From assembly GCF_029227915.1 (NCBI RefSeq), contig NC_079876.1, positions 9,364,001 to 9,428,000 on the forward strand: a stretch of 64,000 nucleotides of DNA, written 5' to 3'. The position numbers and the translations under genes are program-made. This DNA comes from Hydractinia symbiolongicarpus. Lineage: Eukaryota; Cnidaria; Hydrozoa; Anthoathecata; Hydractiniidae. Numbering within the stretch: position 1 is the first letter of the stretch; the number at the start of each line of letters is the position of its first letter. Of the stretch, positions 1 through 13,500 are shown one piece after another. The notes beneath the pieces are model-generated. The model saw only the letters and a list, made by a program, of their open reading frames with translations, was not told the origin of the DNA and did not search any database.

Positions 1-3000
1 CATTCTTTACCGTGGGACCAATCCTAGCCGTTATTGCGCGCTGAAGAAATAGCGAAAGTTTCAAAAACTACATTTTATTGACTTTCTAAGGATGTCAATC
101 CGTTTGAGTTACAACGGTTGGGTCTCATATTCGTACCAACATGTATTTAGCGATATTTTTCTGGTATTACTAGATTGCATCCATTTTACCAATGAAACGA
201 TTCACTGTGGGACTTAATTGAACTAACTTTGGACTGTGACCTGATACATGTGATAAATGAGAGAATTGGACTCAAAGAAATAACATTCTTTTTAATTTGA
301 CGTAATTGCTGGAACTCAGCGTTTACACTGGGCGCTGTGGTAGCACTTCATTTAAAAATTTAGATAAACAAGTCATTTTTGCTGTGGGACCAATCCTAGC
401 CGTTAACGCGCGCAGAAGAAATAGCGACAGTTTCAAAAACTACATTTCATTGACTTTCTAACGGTATCAATCCGCTTCAGTTTCAACGGTTGCGTCACAT
501 ACTCGTACCAACATGTGTTTAGCGATATGTCTCTCATATTACTAGGTTGCATCTCTTTTAACAGTGAAACGGTTGACTGTGGGACTTAATTGAACTGATT
601 TTGGACTGTGACGTTATAAATGTTATAAGTGAGACAAATGGACTCCAAGAATTAACATTCTTCTTAATTGGACATGATTGCCGGAACTCAGCGATTATAC
701 TGGGCGCTGTGGTAGCGCTTCATTTAAAAGTTTAGATGAATAAGCTATTTTTTACTGTGGGACCAATCCTAGCCGTTATCGCGCGCTGAAGAAATCGCGA
801 CAGTTTCAAAAACTGCATTACATTGACTTTCTAACGGTGTCAGTCCGTTTGAGTTACAATGGTTGGGTCACATATTCGTACCAACATGTATTTAGCGATA
901 TTTTTCTGGTATTACTAGATTGCATCCCTTTTACCAATGAAACGATTCACTGTGGGACTTAATTGAACTAACTTTGGACTGTGACCTGATACATGTGATA
1001 AATGAGAGAATTGGACTCAAAGAAATAACATTCTTTTTAATTAGACGTAATTGCTGGAACTCAGCATTTACACTGGGCGCTGTGGTAGCACTTCATTTAA
1101 AAATTTAGATAAACAAGTCATTTTTGCTGTGGGACCAATCCTAGCCGTTAACGCGCGCAGAAGAAATAGCGACAATTTCAAAAACTACATTTCATTGACT
1201 TTCTAACAGTGTCAATCCGTTTGTGCTACAACGGTTGAGTCACATATTCGTACCAACATGTATTTCGTGATATCTTTCCGGTATTACTAGGCTGTATCGC
1301 TTTTAACAGAGAAACGATTGACTGTGGGACTTAATTGAACTAATTTTGGACTGTGACGTTATAAATGTTATAAGTGAGACAATTGGACTCCAAGAAATAA
1401 CATTCATCTTAATTTGACATGATTGCCGGAACTCAGCGATTACACTGGGCGCTTTGGTAGCGCTTCATTTAAAAATTTAGATAAATAAGTCATTCTTTAC
1501 CGTGGGACCAATCCTAGCCGTTATCGCGCGCTGAAGAAATAGCGACAGTTTCAAATGCTGCATTACATTTACTTTCTAACGGTGTCAGTCCGTTTGAGTT
1601 ACAATGGTTGGGTCACATATTCGTACCAACATGTATTTAGCGATATTTTTCTGATATTACTAGATTGCTTCGCTTTTAACAATGAAACTATTGACTGTGG
1701 GACTTAATTGAACTGATTTTGGGCTGTGACCTTATAAATGTGAAAGTGAGACAATTGAACTCCAAGAAGTAACATTATTCTTGATTTGACATGATTGCCG
1801 CAACTCAGCGATTACACCGGGCGCTGTGGTAGCGCTTCATTTAAAAATAAAGATGAAAAAGTTACTTTTTAACTGTTGGATCAATCCTAGCCGGTAGCGC
1901 ACGCTGAAGAAATAGCGACAGATTGAAATACTACATTTCACTGACTTTCTATCGATGTCAGTCCGTTTGAGTTACAACGGTTTGGTCACATATTCGTACC
2001 AACATGTTTTTAGCGATATTTATCTGTTATTACTAGGTTGCATCGCTTTTAACAGTGAAACGATTGAACGTGGGACTTAATTGAACTAACTTTGGACTGT
2101 TACCTGATAAATGTGATAAATGTGACAATTGGACTCCAAGATATAACATTCATCTTAATTTGACATGATTGCCGGAACTGAGCGATTACACTGGGCGCTG
2201 TGGTAGCGCTTCATTTAAAAATTTAGATAAATAAATCATTCTTTACCGTGGGACCAATCCTAGCCGTAATTGCACGCTGAAGAAATAGCGAAAGTTTCAA
2301 AAACTACATTTCATTGACTTTCTAACGATGTTAATACGTTTGAGTTACAACGGTTGGGTCACATTTTCGTACCAACATGTGTTTAGCGATATTTCTCTCA
2401 TATTACTAGGTTGCATCGCTTTTAACAGTGAAACGATTGACTGTGGGACTTAATTGAACTAATTTTGGACTGTTACCTGATAAATGTGATAAATAAGACA
2501 ATTGGACTCCAAGAAATAACATTCTTCTTAATTAGACTTGTTTGCCTGAACTCAGCGATTACACTGGGCGCTGTGGTAGCGCTTTATTTAAAAATTTAGA
2601 TTAATAAGCCTTTTTTTACTGTGGGACCAATCCTAGCCGTTATCGCGCGCTGAAGAAATAGCGACAGTTTCAAAAACTGCATTACATTGACTTTCTAACA
2701 GTGTCAGTCCGTTTGAGTTACAATGGTTGGGTCACATATTCGTACCAACATGTATTTAGCGATATTTATCTGTTATTACTAGGTTGCATCGCTTTTAACA
2801 GTGAAACGATTGAACGTGGGACTTAATTGAACTAACTTTGGACTGTTACCTGATAAATGTGATAAATGTGACAATTGGACTCCAAGATATAACATTCATC
2901 TTAATTTGACATGATTGCCGGAACTGAGCGATTACACTGGGCGCTGTGGTAGCGCTTCATTTAAAAATTTAGATAAATAAATCATTCTTTACCGTGGGAC

Positions 3001-6000
3001 CAATCCTAGCCGTAATTGCACGCTGAAGAAATAGCGAAAGTTTCAAAAACTACATTTCATTGACTTTCTAACGATGTTAATACGTTTGAGTTACAACGGT
3101 TGGGTCACATTTTCGTACCAACATGTGTTTAGCGATATTTCTCTCATATTACTAGGTTGCATCGCTTTTAACAGTGAAACGATTGACTGTGGGACTTAAT
3201 TGAACTAATTTTGGACTGTTACCTGATAAATGTGATAAATAAGACAATTGGACTCCAAGAAATAACATTCTTCTTAATTAGACTTGTTTGCCTGAACTCA
3301 GCGATTACACTGGGCGCTGTGGTAGCGCTTTATTTAAAAATTTAGATTAATAAGCCTTTTTTTACTGTGGGACCAATCCTAGCCGTTATCGCGCGCTGAA
3401 GAAATAGCGACAGTTTCAAAAACTGCATTACATTGACTTTCTAACAGTGTCAGTCCGTTTGAGTTACAATGGTTGGGTCACATATTCGTACCAACATGTA
3501 TTTAGCGATATTTATCTGTTATTACTAGGTTGCATCGCTTTTAACAGTGAAACGATAGAATGTGGGACTTAATTGAACTAACTTTGGACTGTTACCTGAT
3601 AAATGTGATAAATGTGACAATTGGACTCCAAGATATAACATTCATCTTAATTTGACATGATTGCCGGAACTGAGCGATTACACTGGGCGCTGTGGTAGCG
3701 GTTCATTTAAAAATTTAGATAAAAAAATCATTCTTTACCGTGGGACCAATCCTAGCCGTTATTGCGCGCTGAAGAAATAGCGAAAGTTTCAAAAACTACA
3801 TTTTATTGACTTTCTAAGGATGTCAATCCGTTTGAGTTACAACGGTTGGGTCTCATATTTGTACCAACATGTATTTAGCAATATTTTTCTGGTATTACTA
3901 GATTGCATCCCTTTTACCAATGAAACGATTCACTGTGGGACTTAATTGAACTAACTTTGGACTGTGACCTGATACATGTGATAAATGAGAGAATTGGACT
4001 CAAAGAAATAACATTCTTTTTAATTTGACGTAATTGCTGGAACTCAGCGTTTACACTGGGCGCTGTGGTAGCACTTCATTTAAAAATTTAGATAAACAAG
4101 TCATTTTTGCTGTGGGAGCAGTCCTAGCCGTTAACACGCGCAGAAGAAATAGCGACAGTTTCAAAAACTACATTTCATTGACTTTCTAACGGTATCAATC
4201 CGCTTCAGTTTCAACGGTTGCGTCACATACTCGTACCAACATGTGTTTAGCGATATTTCTCTCATATTACTAGGTTGCATCTCTTTTAACAGTGAAACGG
4301 TTGACCATGGGACTTAATTGAACTGATTTTGGACTGTGACGTTATAAATCTAATAAGTGAGACAAATGGACTCCAAGAATTAACATTCTTCTTAATTTGA
4401 CATGATTGCCGGAACTCAGCGATTATACTGGGCGCTGTGGTAGCGCTTCATTTAAAAGTTTAGATGAATAAGCTATTTTTTACTGTGGGACCAATCCTAG
4501 CCGTTATCGCGCGCTGAAGAAATCGCGACAGTTTCAAAAACTGCATTACATTGACTTTCTAACGGTGTCAGTCCGTTTGAGTTACAATGGTTGGGTCACA
4601 TAATCGTACCAACATGTATTTAGCGATATTTTTCTGGTATTACTAGATTGCATCCCTTTTACCAATGAAACGATTCACTGTGGGACTTAATTGAACTAAC
4701 TTTGGACTGTGACCTGATACATGTGATAAATGAGAGAATTGGACTCAAAGAAATAACATTCTTTTTAATTAGACGTAATTGCTGGAACTCAGCATTTACA
4801 CTGGGCGCTGTGGTAGCACTTCATTTAAAAATTTAGATAAACAAGTCATTTTTGCTGTGGGACCAATCCTAGCCGTTAACGCGCACAGAAGAAATAGCGA
4901 CAATTTCAAAAACTACATTTTATTGACTTTCTAAGGATGTCAATCCGTTTGAGTTACAACGGTTGGGTCTCATATTTGTACCAACATGTATTTAGCAATA
5001 TCTTTCTGGTATTACTAGATTGCATCCCTTTTACCAATGAAACGATTCACTGTGGGACTTAATTGAACTAACTTTGGACTGTGACCTGATACATGTGATA
5101 AATGAGAGAATTGGACTCAAAGAAATAACATTCTTTTTAATTTGACGTAATTGCTGGAACTCAGCGTTTACACTGGGCGCTGTGGTAGCACTTCATTTAA
5201 AAATTTAGATAAACAAGTCATTTTTGCTGTGGGAGCAGTCCTAGCCGTTAACACGCGCAGAAGAAATAGCGACAGTTTCAAAAACTACATTTCATTGACT
5301 TTCTAACGGTATCAATCCGCTTCAGTTTCAACGGTTGCGTCACATACTCGTACCAACATGTGTTTAGCGATATTTCTCTCATATTACTAGGTTGCATCTC
5401 TTTTAACAGTGAAACGGTTGACCATGGGACTTAATTGAACTGATTTTGGACTGTGACGTTATAAATGTTATAAGTGAGACAAATGGACTCCAAGAATTAA
5501 CATTCTTCTTAATTTGACATGATTGCCGGAACTCAGCGATTATACTGGGCGCTGTGGTAGCGCTTCATTTAAAAGTTTAGATGAATAAGCTATTTTTTAC
5601 TGTGGGACCAATCCTAGCCGTTATCGCGCGCTGAAGAAATCGCGACAGTTTCAAAAACTGCATTACATTGACTTTCTAACGGTGTCAGTCCGTTTGAGTT
5701 ACAATGGTTGGGTCACATAATCGTACCAACATGTATTTAGCGATATTTTTCTGGTATTACTAGATTGCATCCCTTTTACCAATGAAACGATTCACTGTGG
5801 GACTTAATTGAACTAACTTTGGACTGTGACCTGATACATGTGATAAATGAGAGAATTGGACTCAAAGAAATAACATTCTTTTTAATTAGACGTAATTGCT
5901 GGAACTCAGCATTTACACTGGGCGCTGTGGTAGCACTTCATTTAAAAATTTAGATAAACAAGTCATTTTTGCTGTGGGACCAATCCTAGCCGTTAACGCG

Positions 6001-6966
6001 CACAGAAGAAATAGCGACAATTTCAAAAACTTCATTTCATTGACTTTCTAACAGTGTCAATCCGTTTGTGCTACAACGGTTGAGTCACATATTCGTACCA
6101 ACATGTATTTCGTGATATCTTTCCGGTATTACTAGGCTGTATCGCTTTTAACAGAGAAACGATTGACTGTGGGACTTAATTGAACTAATTTTGGACTGTG
6201 ACGTTATAAATGTTATAAGTGAGACAATTGGACTCCAAGAAATAACATTCATCCTAATTTGACATGATTGCCGGAACTCAGCGATTACACTGGGCGCTTT
6301 GGTAGCGCTTCATTTAAAAATTTAGATAAATAAGTAATTCTTTACCGTGGGACCAATCCTAGCCGTTATCGCGCGCTGAAGAAATAGCGACAGTTTCAAA
6401 TGCTGCATTACATTTACTTTCTAACGGTGTCAGTCCGTTTGAGTTACAATGGTTGGGTCACATATTCGTACCAACATGTATTTAGCGATATTTTTCTGAT
6501 ATTACTAGATTGCTTCGCTTTTAACAATGAAACTATTGACTGTGGGACTTAATTGAACTGATTTTGGGCTGTGACCTTATAAATGTGAAAGTGAGACAAT
6601 TGAACTCCAAGAAGTAACATTATTCTTGATTTGACATGATTGCCGCAACTCAGCGATTACACCGGGCGCTGTGGTAGCGCTTCATTTAAAAATAAAGATA
6701 AAAAAGTTACTTTTTAACTGTTGGATCAATCCTAGCCGGTAGCGCACGCTGAAGAAATAGCGACAGATTGAAATACTACATTTCACTGACTTTCTATCGA
6801 TGTCAGTCCGTTTGAGTTACAACGGTTTGGTCACATATTCGTACCAACATGTATTTAGCGATATTTATCTGTTATTACTAGGTTGCATCGCTTTTAACAG
6901 TGAAACGATTGAACGTGGGACTTAATTGAACTAACTTTGGACTGTTACCTGATAAATGTGATAAAT
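1..6966 (+). repeat. Satellite array, 372-373 bp monomer, + orientation
   Basis: About 18.7 tandem copies of one monomer. Successive copies of the landmark CCAATCCTAGCCG start at 18, 390, 763, 1135 and 1508, giving steps of 372-373 bp. Each copy also carries GGGACTTAATTGAACT and a GCGCT-GTGGT-AGCGC hairpin. Higher-order structure is visible: a 2-monomer unit repeats at about 2230 and 2976, and a 3-monomer unit at about 3797 and 4915. Position 1 matches position 3729, ten monomers later. No gene is supported here. The block resembles the reverse complement of parts of 23,500-30,200, so it is probably an inverted copy of the neighbouring array. It stops abruptly at the truncated Polinton end. 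Confidence 0.97.
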
Positions 6967-6968
6967 AA

Positions 6969-7184
6969 ATATCGGGACCTGGTGCTCTTTCTGAAAAATC
7001 TATGTATGCGGAGGTTCAAGATAGAATAGGAAATAAATATAAGACATGGTTGCCCACAAGACTTTGTGTTGAATTGAAGGATTATGGTTGGAAGGGTGAT
7101 GCCTTTGTCAGATCAAATGGTCTCAAACAATCTCAAAAGAATCATCAAAATCGATTCTTCAGTTATGACATTATGTGGCGCTAA
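6969..7184 (+). pseudogene. 5'-truncated fragment of the 116-aa OB-like gene
   Basis: The frame encodes the last 71 codons of the protein complete at 32542-32892 (from ISGPGAL to the terminal DIMWR), identical over the 60 residues from its internal methionine at 7002. The first 45 codons are missing because the Polinton copy is cut at 6967, where forward satellite takes over. It has no promoter of its own. It ends normally at TAA and is followed by a hairpin (7201-7225) like that after the complete gene. It is a relic of the inverted duplication and is unlikely to be expressed. Confidence 0.85.
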
Positions 7185-7226
7185 ACCTTGCAACATTGCA
7201 ATCATCTTTACTTGTTTCTGGTAAAG

Positions 7227-7538
7227 ATAGACACATATCACTATAATTTATAGGACACAACAGGGGAGGGTGGGGAGGGAACCATGGGACGGGGAGGGGG
7301 TGGGGGATGGAGGGGGTTTTGGACGGATATTATAGAGCATGCTCTATAATTTGACGTAAAGTGGTAAAGTGCTAACGGATTTTATGGACTCTTCTATCGT
7401 CGATTTAACGGTGATGATCCATAATTTGACGTAGAATGGTAAAGTGCTAAGGGATGTTATGGACCTTTTTACGTTGATTTAACGGATATGCCCGCTTATT
7501 TGACATGATTGCACTAACATCCGCATTTACCTATCTCT
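7227..7538 (-). repeat. Polinton TIR, truncated copy
   Basis: This is the same 312-bp terminal repeat as in the complete element. It includes the G-run block (7263-7316), the 22-bp perfect palindrome (7329-7350) and the degenerate 75-bp sub-repeats that start with AATTTGAC. Its outer end AGAGATAGG (read on the - strand) abuts satellite at 7539. Confidence 0.9.
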
Positions 7539-10500
7539 ACGGCTAGGATTGGTCCCACGGTAAAGAATGACTTATTCATCTAAACTTTTAAATGAAGCGC
7601 TACCACAGCGCCCAGTGTAATCGCTGAGTTCCGGCAATCATGTCAAATTAAGATGAATGTTACTTCTTGGAGTCCAATTGTCTCATTTATCACATTTATC
7701 AGGTCACAGTCCAAAGTTAGTTCAATTAAGTCCCACATTCAATCGTTTCACTGTTATAAGCAATGCAACCTAGTAATATCAGATAAATATCGCCAAATAC
7801 AAGTTGGTACGAATATGTGACCCAACCGTTGTAACTCAAACGGACTGACATCGATAGAAACTCCGTGAAAAGTAGTATATGAAAATGTCTCTATTTCTTC
7901 AGCGCGGGATAACGGCTAGGATTGGTCCCACAGTAAAAAAGTTACTTATTCATCTAAATTTTTAAATGAAGCGCTACCACAGCGCCCAGTGTAATCGCTG
8001 ACTTCCGGCAATCATGTCAAACTAAGAAGAATGTTATTTCTTGGAGTCCAATTGTCTTAATTTTTCAATTATAAGGTTACAGCCCAAAATCAGTTCAATT
8101 AAGTCCCACAGTCAATCGTTTTTCTGTTAAAAGCGATACAACCTAGTAATACCGGAAAGATATCACGAAATACATGTTGGTACGAATATGTGACTCAACC
8201 GTTGTAACACAAACGTATTGACATTGTTAGAAAGTCAATGAAATGTAGTTTTTGAAACTGTCTCTATTTCTTCAGCGCGGGATAACGGCTAGGATTGGTC
8301 CCACAGTAAAAAATTGCTTATTTATCTAAATTTTTAAATGAAGCGCTACCAAAGCGCCCAGTGTAATCGCTGAGTTCTGGCAATCATGTCAAATTAAGAT
8401 GAATGTTATTTCTTGGAGTCCAATTGTCTCACTTATAACATTTATAACGTCACAGTCCAAAATTAGTTCAATTAAGTCCCACAGTCAATCGTTTCTCTGT
8501 TAAAAGCGATACAGCCTAGCAATACCGGAAAGATATCACGAAATACATGTTGGTACGAATATGTGACTCAACCGTTGTAGCACAAACGGATTGACACTGT
8601 TAGAAAGTCAATGAAATGTAGTTTTTGAAACTGTCTCTATTTCTTCAGCGCGGGATAACAGCTAGGATTGGTCCCACAGTAAAAAAGAGCTTATTGATTT
8701 AAATTTTTAAATGAAGCGCTACCACAGCGACCAGTATAATCGCTGAGTTCCGGCAATCATGTCAAATTAAGAAGAATGTTAATTCTTGGAGTCCAATTGT
8801 CTTACTTATAACATTTATAACGTCACAGTCCAAAATCAGATCAATTAAGTCCCACAGTCAATCGTTTTTCTGTTAAAAGCGATACAACCTAGTAATACCG
8901 GAAAGATATCACGAAATACATGTTGGTACGAATATGTGACTCAACCGTTGTAACACAAACGTATTGACATTGTTAGAAATTCAATGAAATGTAGTTTTTG
9001 AAACTGTCTCTATTTCGTCAGCGCGGGATAACGGCTAGGATTGGTCCCACAGTAAAAAATTGCTTATTTATCTAAATTTTTAAATGAAGCGCTACCAAAG
9101 CGCCCAGTGTAATCGCTGAGTTCCGGCAATCATGTCAAATTAAGATGAATGTTATTTCTTGGAGTCCAATTGTCTCACTTATTACATTTATAACGTCACA
9201 GTCCAAAATTAGTTCAATTAAGTCCCACAGTCAATCGTTTCTCTGTTATAAGCGATGCAACCTAGTAATATCAGATAAATATCGCCAAACACATGTTGGT
9301 ACGAATATTTGACCCAACCGTTGTAACTCAAACGGACTGACAACGATAGAAAGTCCGTGAAAAGTAGTATTTGAAAATATCTCCAATTCTTCAGCGCGCG
9401 CTAATGGCTAGGATTCGTCCCACGGCTAAAAAGTGACTTTATTTATCTTAACTTTCAAATGAAGCGCCACCACAGCGACCAGTGTAATCGCTGAGTTGCG
9501 GCAATCATGTCAAATTAAGAAGAATGTTATTTCTTGGAGTCCAATTGTCTCACTTATAACATTTATAAGGTTACAGCCCAAAATCAGTTCAATTAAGTCC
9601 CACAGTCAACCGTTTCACTGTTAAAAGCGATACAACCTAGTAATACCGGAAAGATATCACGAAATACATGTTGGTACGAATATGTGACTCAACCGTTGTA
9701 ACACAAACGGATTGACACTGTTAGAAAGTCAATGAAATGTAGTTTTTGAAACTGTCTCTATTTATTCAGCGTGGGATAACGGCTAGGATTGGTCTCACAG
9801 TAAAAAATTAATTATTCATCTAAATTTTTAAATAAAGCGCTACAATAGCGCCCAGTGTAATCGCTGAGTTCCAGCAATCATGTCAAATTAAGAAGAATGT
9901 TATTTCTTGGAGTCCAATTGTCTCACTTATAACATTTATAACGTCACAGTCCAAAATCAGTTCAATTAAGTCCCACAATCAATCGTTTCTCTGTTAAAAG
10001 CGATACAACCTAGTAATACCGGAAAGATATCACGAAATACATGTTGGTACGAATATGTGACTCAACCGTTGTAACACAAACGGATTGACACTGTTAGAAA
10101 GTCAATGAAATGTAGTTTTTGAAACTGTCTCTATTTCTTCAGCGCGGGATAACGGCTAGGATTGGTCCCACAGTAAAAAATTGCTTATTCATCTAAATTT
10201 TTAAATGAAGCGCTACCACAGCGCCCAGTATAATCGCTGAGTTCCGGCAATCATGTCAAATTAAGAAGAATGTTAATTCTTGGAGTCCAATTGTCTCACT
10301 TATAACATTTATAACGTCACAGTCCAAAATCAGTTCAATTAAGTCCCACAGTCAATCGTTTCACTGTTAAAAGCGATGCAACCTAGTAATATGAGAGAAA
10401 TATCGCTAAACACATGTTGGTACGAAAATGTGACCCAACCGTTGTAACTCAAACGTATTAACATCGTTAGAAAGTCAATGAAATGTAGTTTTTGAAAATT

Positions 10501-13500
10501 TCGCTATTTCTTCAGCGCGCAATTACGGCTAGGATTGGTCCCACGGTGAAGAATGATTTATTTATCTAAATTTTTAAATGAAGCGCTACCACAGCGCCCA
10601 GTGTAACTCTCTCAGTTCCGGCAATCATGTCAAATTAAGATGAATGTTATATCTTGGAGTCCAATTGTCACATTTATCACATTTATCAGGTAACAGTCCA
10701 AAGTTAGTTCAATTAAGTCCCTCATTCAATCGTTGCACTGTTAAAAGCGACGCAACCTAGTAATAACAGATAAATATCGCTAAATACATGTTGGTACGAA
10801 TATGTGACCCAACCATGGTAACTCAAACGGACTGACACCGTTAGAAAGTCAATGTAATGCAGTTTTTGAAACTGTCGCTATTTCTTCAGCGCGCGATAAC
10901 GGCTAGGATTGGTCCCACAGTAAAAAAAGGCTTATTAATCTAAATTTTTAAATAAAGCGCTACCACAGCGCCCAGTGTAATCGCTGAGTTCAGGCAAACA
11001 AGTCTAATTAAGAAGAATGTTATTTCTTGGAGTCCAATTGTCTTATTTATCACATTTATCAGGTAACAGTCCAAAGTTAGTTCAATTAAGTCCCACGTTC
11101 AATTGTTTCACTGTTAAAAGCGATGCAACCTAGTAATAACAGATAAATATCGCTAAATACATGTTGGTACGAATATGTGACCAAACCGTTGTAACTCAAA
11201 CGGACTGACATCGATAGAAAGTCAGTGAAATGGAGTATTTGAATCTGTCGCTATTTCTTCAGCGTGCGCTACCGGCTCGGATTGATCCAACAGTTAAAAA
11301 GTAACCTTTTTATCTTTATTTTTAAATGAAGCGCTACCACAGCGCCCGGTGTAATCGCTGAGTTGCGGCAATCATGTCAAATCAAGAATAATGTTACTTC
11401 TTGGAGTTCAATTGTCTCACTTTCACATTTATAAGGTCACAGCCCAAAATCAGTTCAATTAAGTCCCACAGTCAATAGTTTCATTGTTAAAAGCGAAGCA
11501 ATCTAGTAATATCAGAAAAATATCGCTAAATACATGTTGGTACGAATGTGTGACCCAACCATTGTAACTCAAACGGACTGAGACCGTTAGAAAGTAAATG
11601 TAATGCAGCTTTTGAAACTGTCGCTATTTCTTCAGCGCGCGATAACGGCTAGGATTGGTCCCACGGTAAAGAATGACCTATTTATCTAAATTTTTAAATG
11701 AAGCGCTACCAAAGCGCCCAGTGTAATCGCTGAGTTCCGGCAATCATGTCAAATTAAGATGAATGTTATTTCTTGGAGTCTAATTGTCTCACTTATAACA
11801 TTTATAACGTCACAGTCCAAAATTAGTTCAATTAAGTCCCACAGTCAATCGTTTCTCTGTTAAAAGCGATACAGCCTAGTAATACCGGAAAGATATCACG
11901 AAATACATGTTGGTACGAATATGTGACCCAACCGTTGTAACTCAAACGGACTGACATCGATAGAAACTCCGTGAAAAGTAGTATTTGAAAATGTCTCTAT
12001 TTCTTCAGCGCGGGATAACGGCTAGGATTGGTCCCACAGTAAAAAAATTACTTATTCATCTAAATTTTTAAATGAAGCGCTACCACAGCGCCCAGTGTAA
12101 TCGCTGACTTCCGGCAATCATGTCAAACTAAGAAGAATGTTATTTCTTGGAGTCCAATTGTCTTAATTTTTCAATTATAAGGTTACAGCCCAAAATCAGT
12201 TCAATTAAGTCCCACAGTCAATCGTTTTTCTGGTAAAAGCGATACAACCTAGTAATACCGGAAAGATATCACGAAATACATGTTGGTACGAATATGTGAC
12301 TCAACCGTTGTAACACAAACGTATTGACATTGTTAGAAAGTCAATGAAATGTAGTTTTTGAAACTGTCTCTATTTCTTCAGCGCGGGATATCGGCTAGGA
12401 TTGGTCCCACAGTAAAAAATTGCTTATTTATCTAAATTTTTAAATGAAGCGCTACCAAAGCGCCCAGTGTAATCGCTGAGTTCCGGCAATCATGTCAAAT
12501 TAAGATGAATGTTATTTCTTGGAGTCCAATTGTCTCACTTATAACATTTATAACGTCACAGTCCAAAATTAGTTCAATTAAGTCCCACAGTCAATCGTTT
12601 CTCTGTTAAAAGCGATACAGCCTAGCAATACCGGAAAGATATCACGAAATACATGTTGGTACGAATATGTGACTCAACCGTTGTAGCACAAACGGATTGA
12701 CACTTTTAGAAAGTCAATGAAATGTAGTTTTTGAAACTGTCTCTATTTCTTCAGCGCGGGATAACAGCTAGGATTGGTCCCACAGTAAAAAATAGCTTAT
12801 TCATTTAAATTTTTAAATGAAGCGCTACCACAGCGACCAGTATAATCGCTGAGTTCCGGCAATCATGTCAAATCAAGAATAATGTTACTTCTTGGAGTTC
12901 AATTGTCTCACTTTCACATTTATAAGGTCACAGCCCAAAATCAGTTCAATTAAGTCCCACAGTCAATAGTTTCATTGTTAAAAGCGAAGCAATCTAGTAA
13001 TATCAGAAAAATATCGCTAAATACATGTTGGTACGAATGTGTGACCCAACCATTGTAACTCAAACGGACTGAGACCGTTAGAAAGTAAATGTAATGCAGC
13101 TTTTGAAACTGTCGCTATTTCTTCAGCGCGCGATAACGGCTAGGATTGGTCCCACGGTAAAGAATGACCTAATTATCTAAATTTTTAAATGAAGCGCTAC
13201 CAAAGCGCCCAGTGTAATCGCTGAGTTCCGGCAATCATGTCAAATTAAGATGAATGTTATTTCTTGGAGTCTAATTGTCTCACTTATAACATTTATAACG
13301 TCACAGTCCAAAATTAGTTCAATTAAGTCCCACAGTCAATCGTTTCTCTGTTAAAAGCGATACAGCCTAGTAATACCGGAAAGATATCACGAAATACATG
13401 TTGGTACGAATATGTGACCCAACCGTTGTAACTCAAACGGACTGACATCGATAGAAACTCCGTGAAAAGTAGTATTTGAAAATGTCTCTATTTCTTCAGC

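Larger units (their letters stand above)
6967..7538 (-). mobile_element. Truncated Polinton left end (572 bp)
   Basis: This is a near-identical reverse-complement copy of 32188-32760. It holds the complete 312-bp TIR (about 7227-7538) and the 3' part of the first gene of the complete element, and is cut at 6967 where satellite begins. The outer junction reads CCTATCTCT|ACGGCTAGG, the exact mirror of the left junction of the complete element. Homology continues into the flanking satellite as far as about 9247. It is therefore part of an inverted segmental duplication and not an independent insertion. Confidence 0.92.

Noticed and set aside
1-400. Internal half-monomer duplication (TGTGGGAC occurs twice per monomer about 190 bp apart)
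   Set aside because: Only about 8 bp match at the two sites and the surrounding sequence does not align by eye, so an ancestral dimer is not supported.
1-6966. CRISPR-like array
   Set aside because: The repetition is head-to-tail 372-bp monomers without short repeats separated by unique spacers.
6967-7538. Independent second Polinton insertion
   Set aside because: The same satellite breakpoint and the same flanking monomers as the complete element show that it is a duplicated copy of one insertion.
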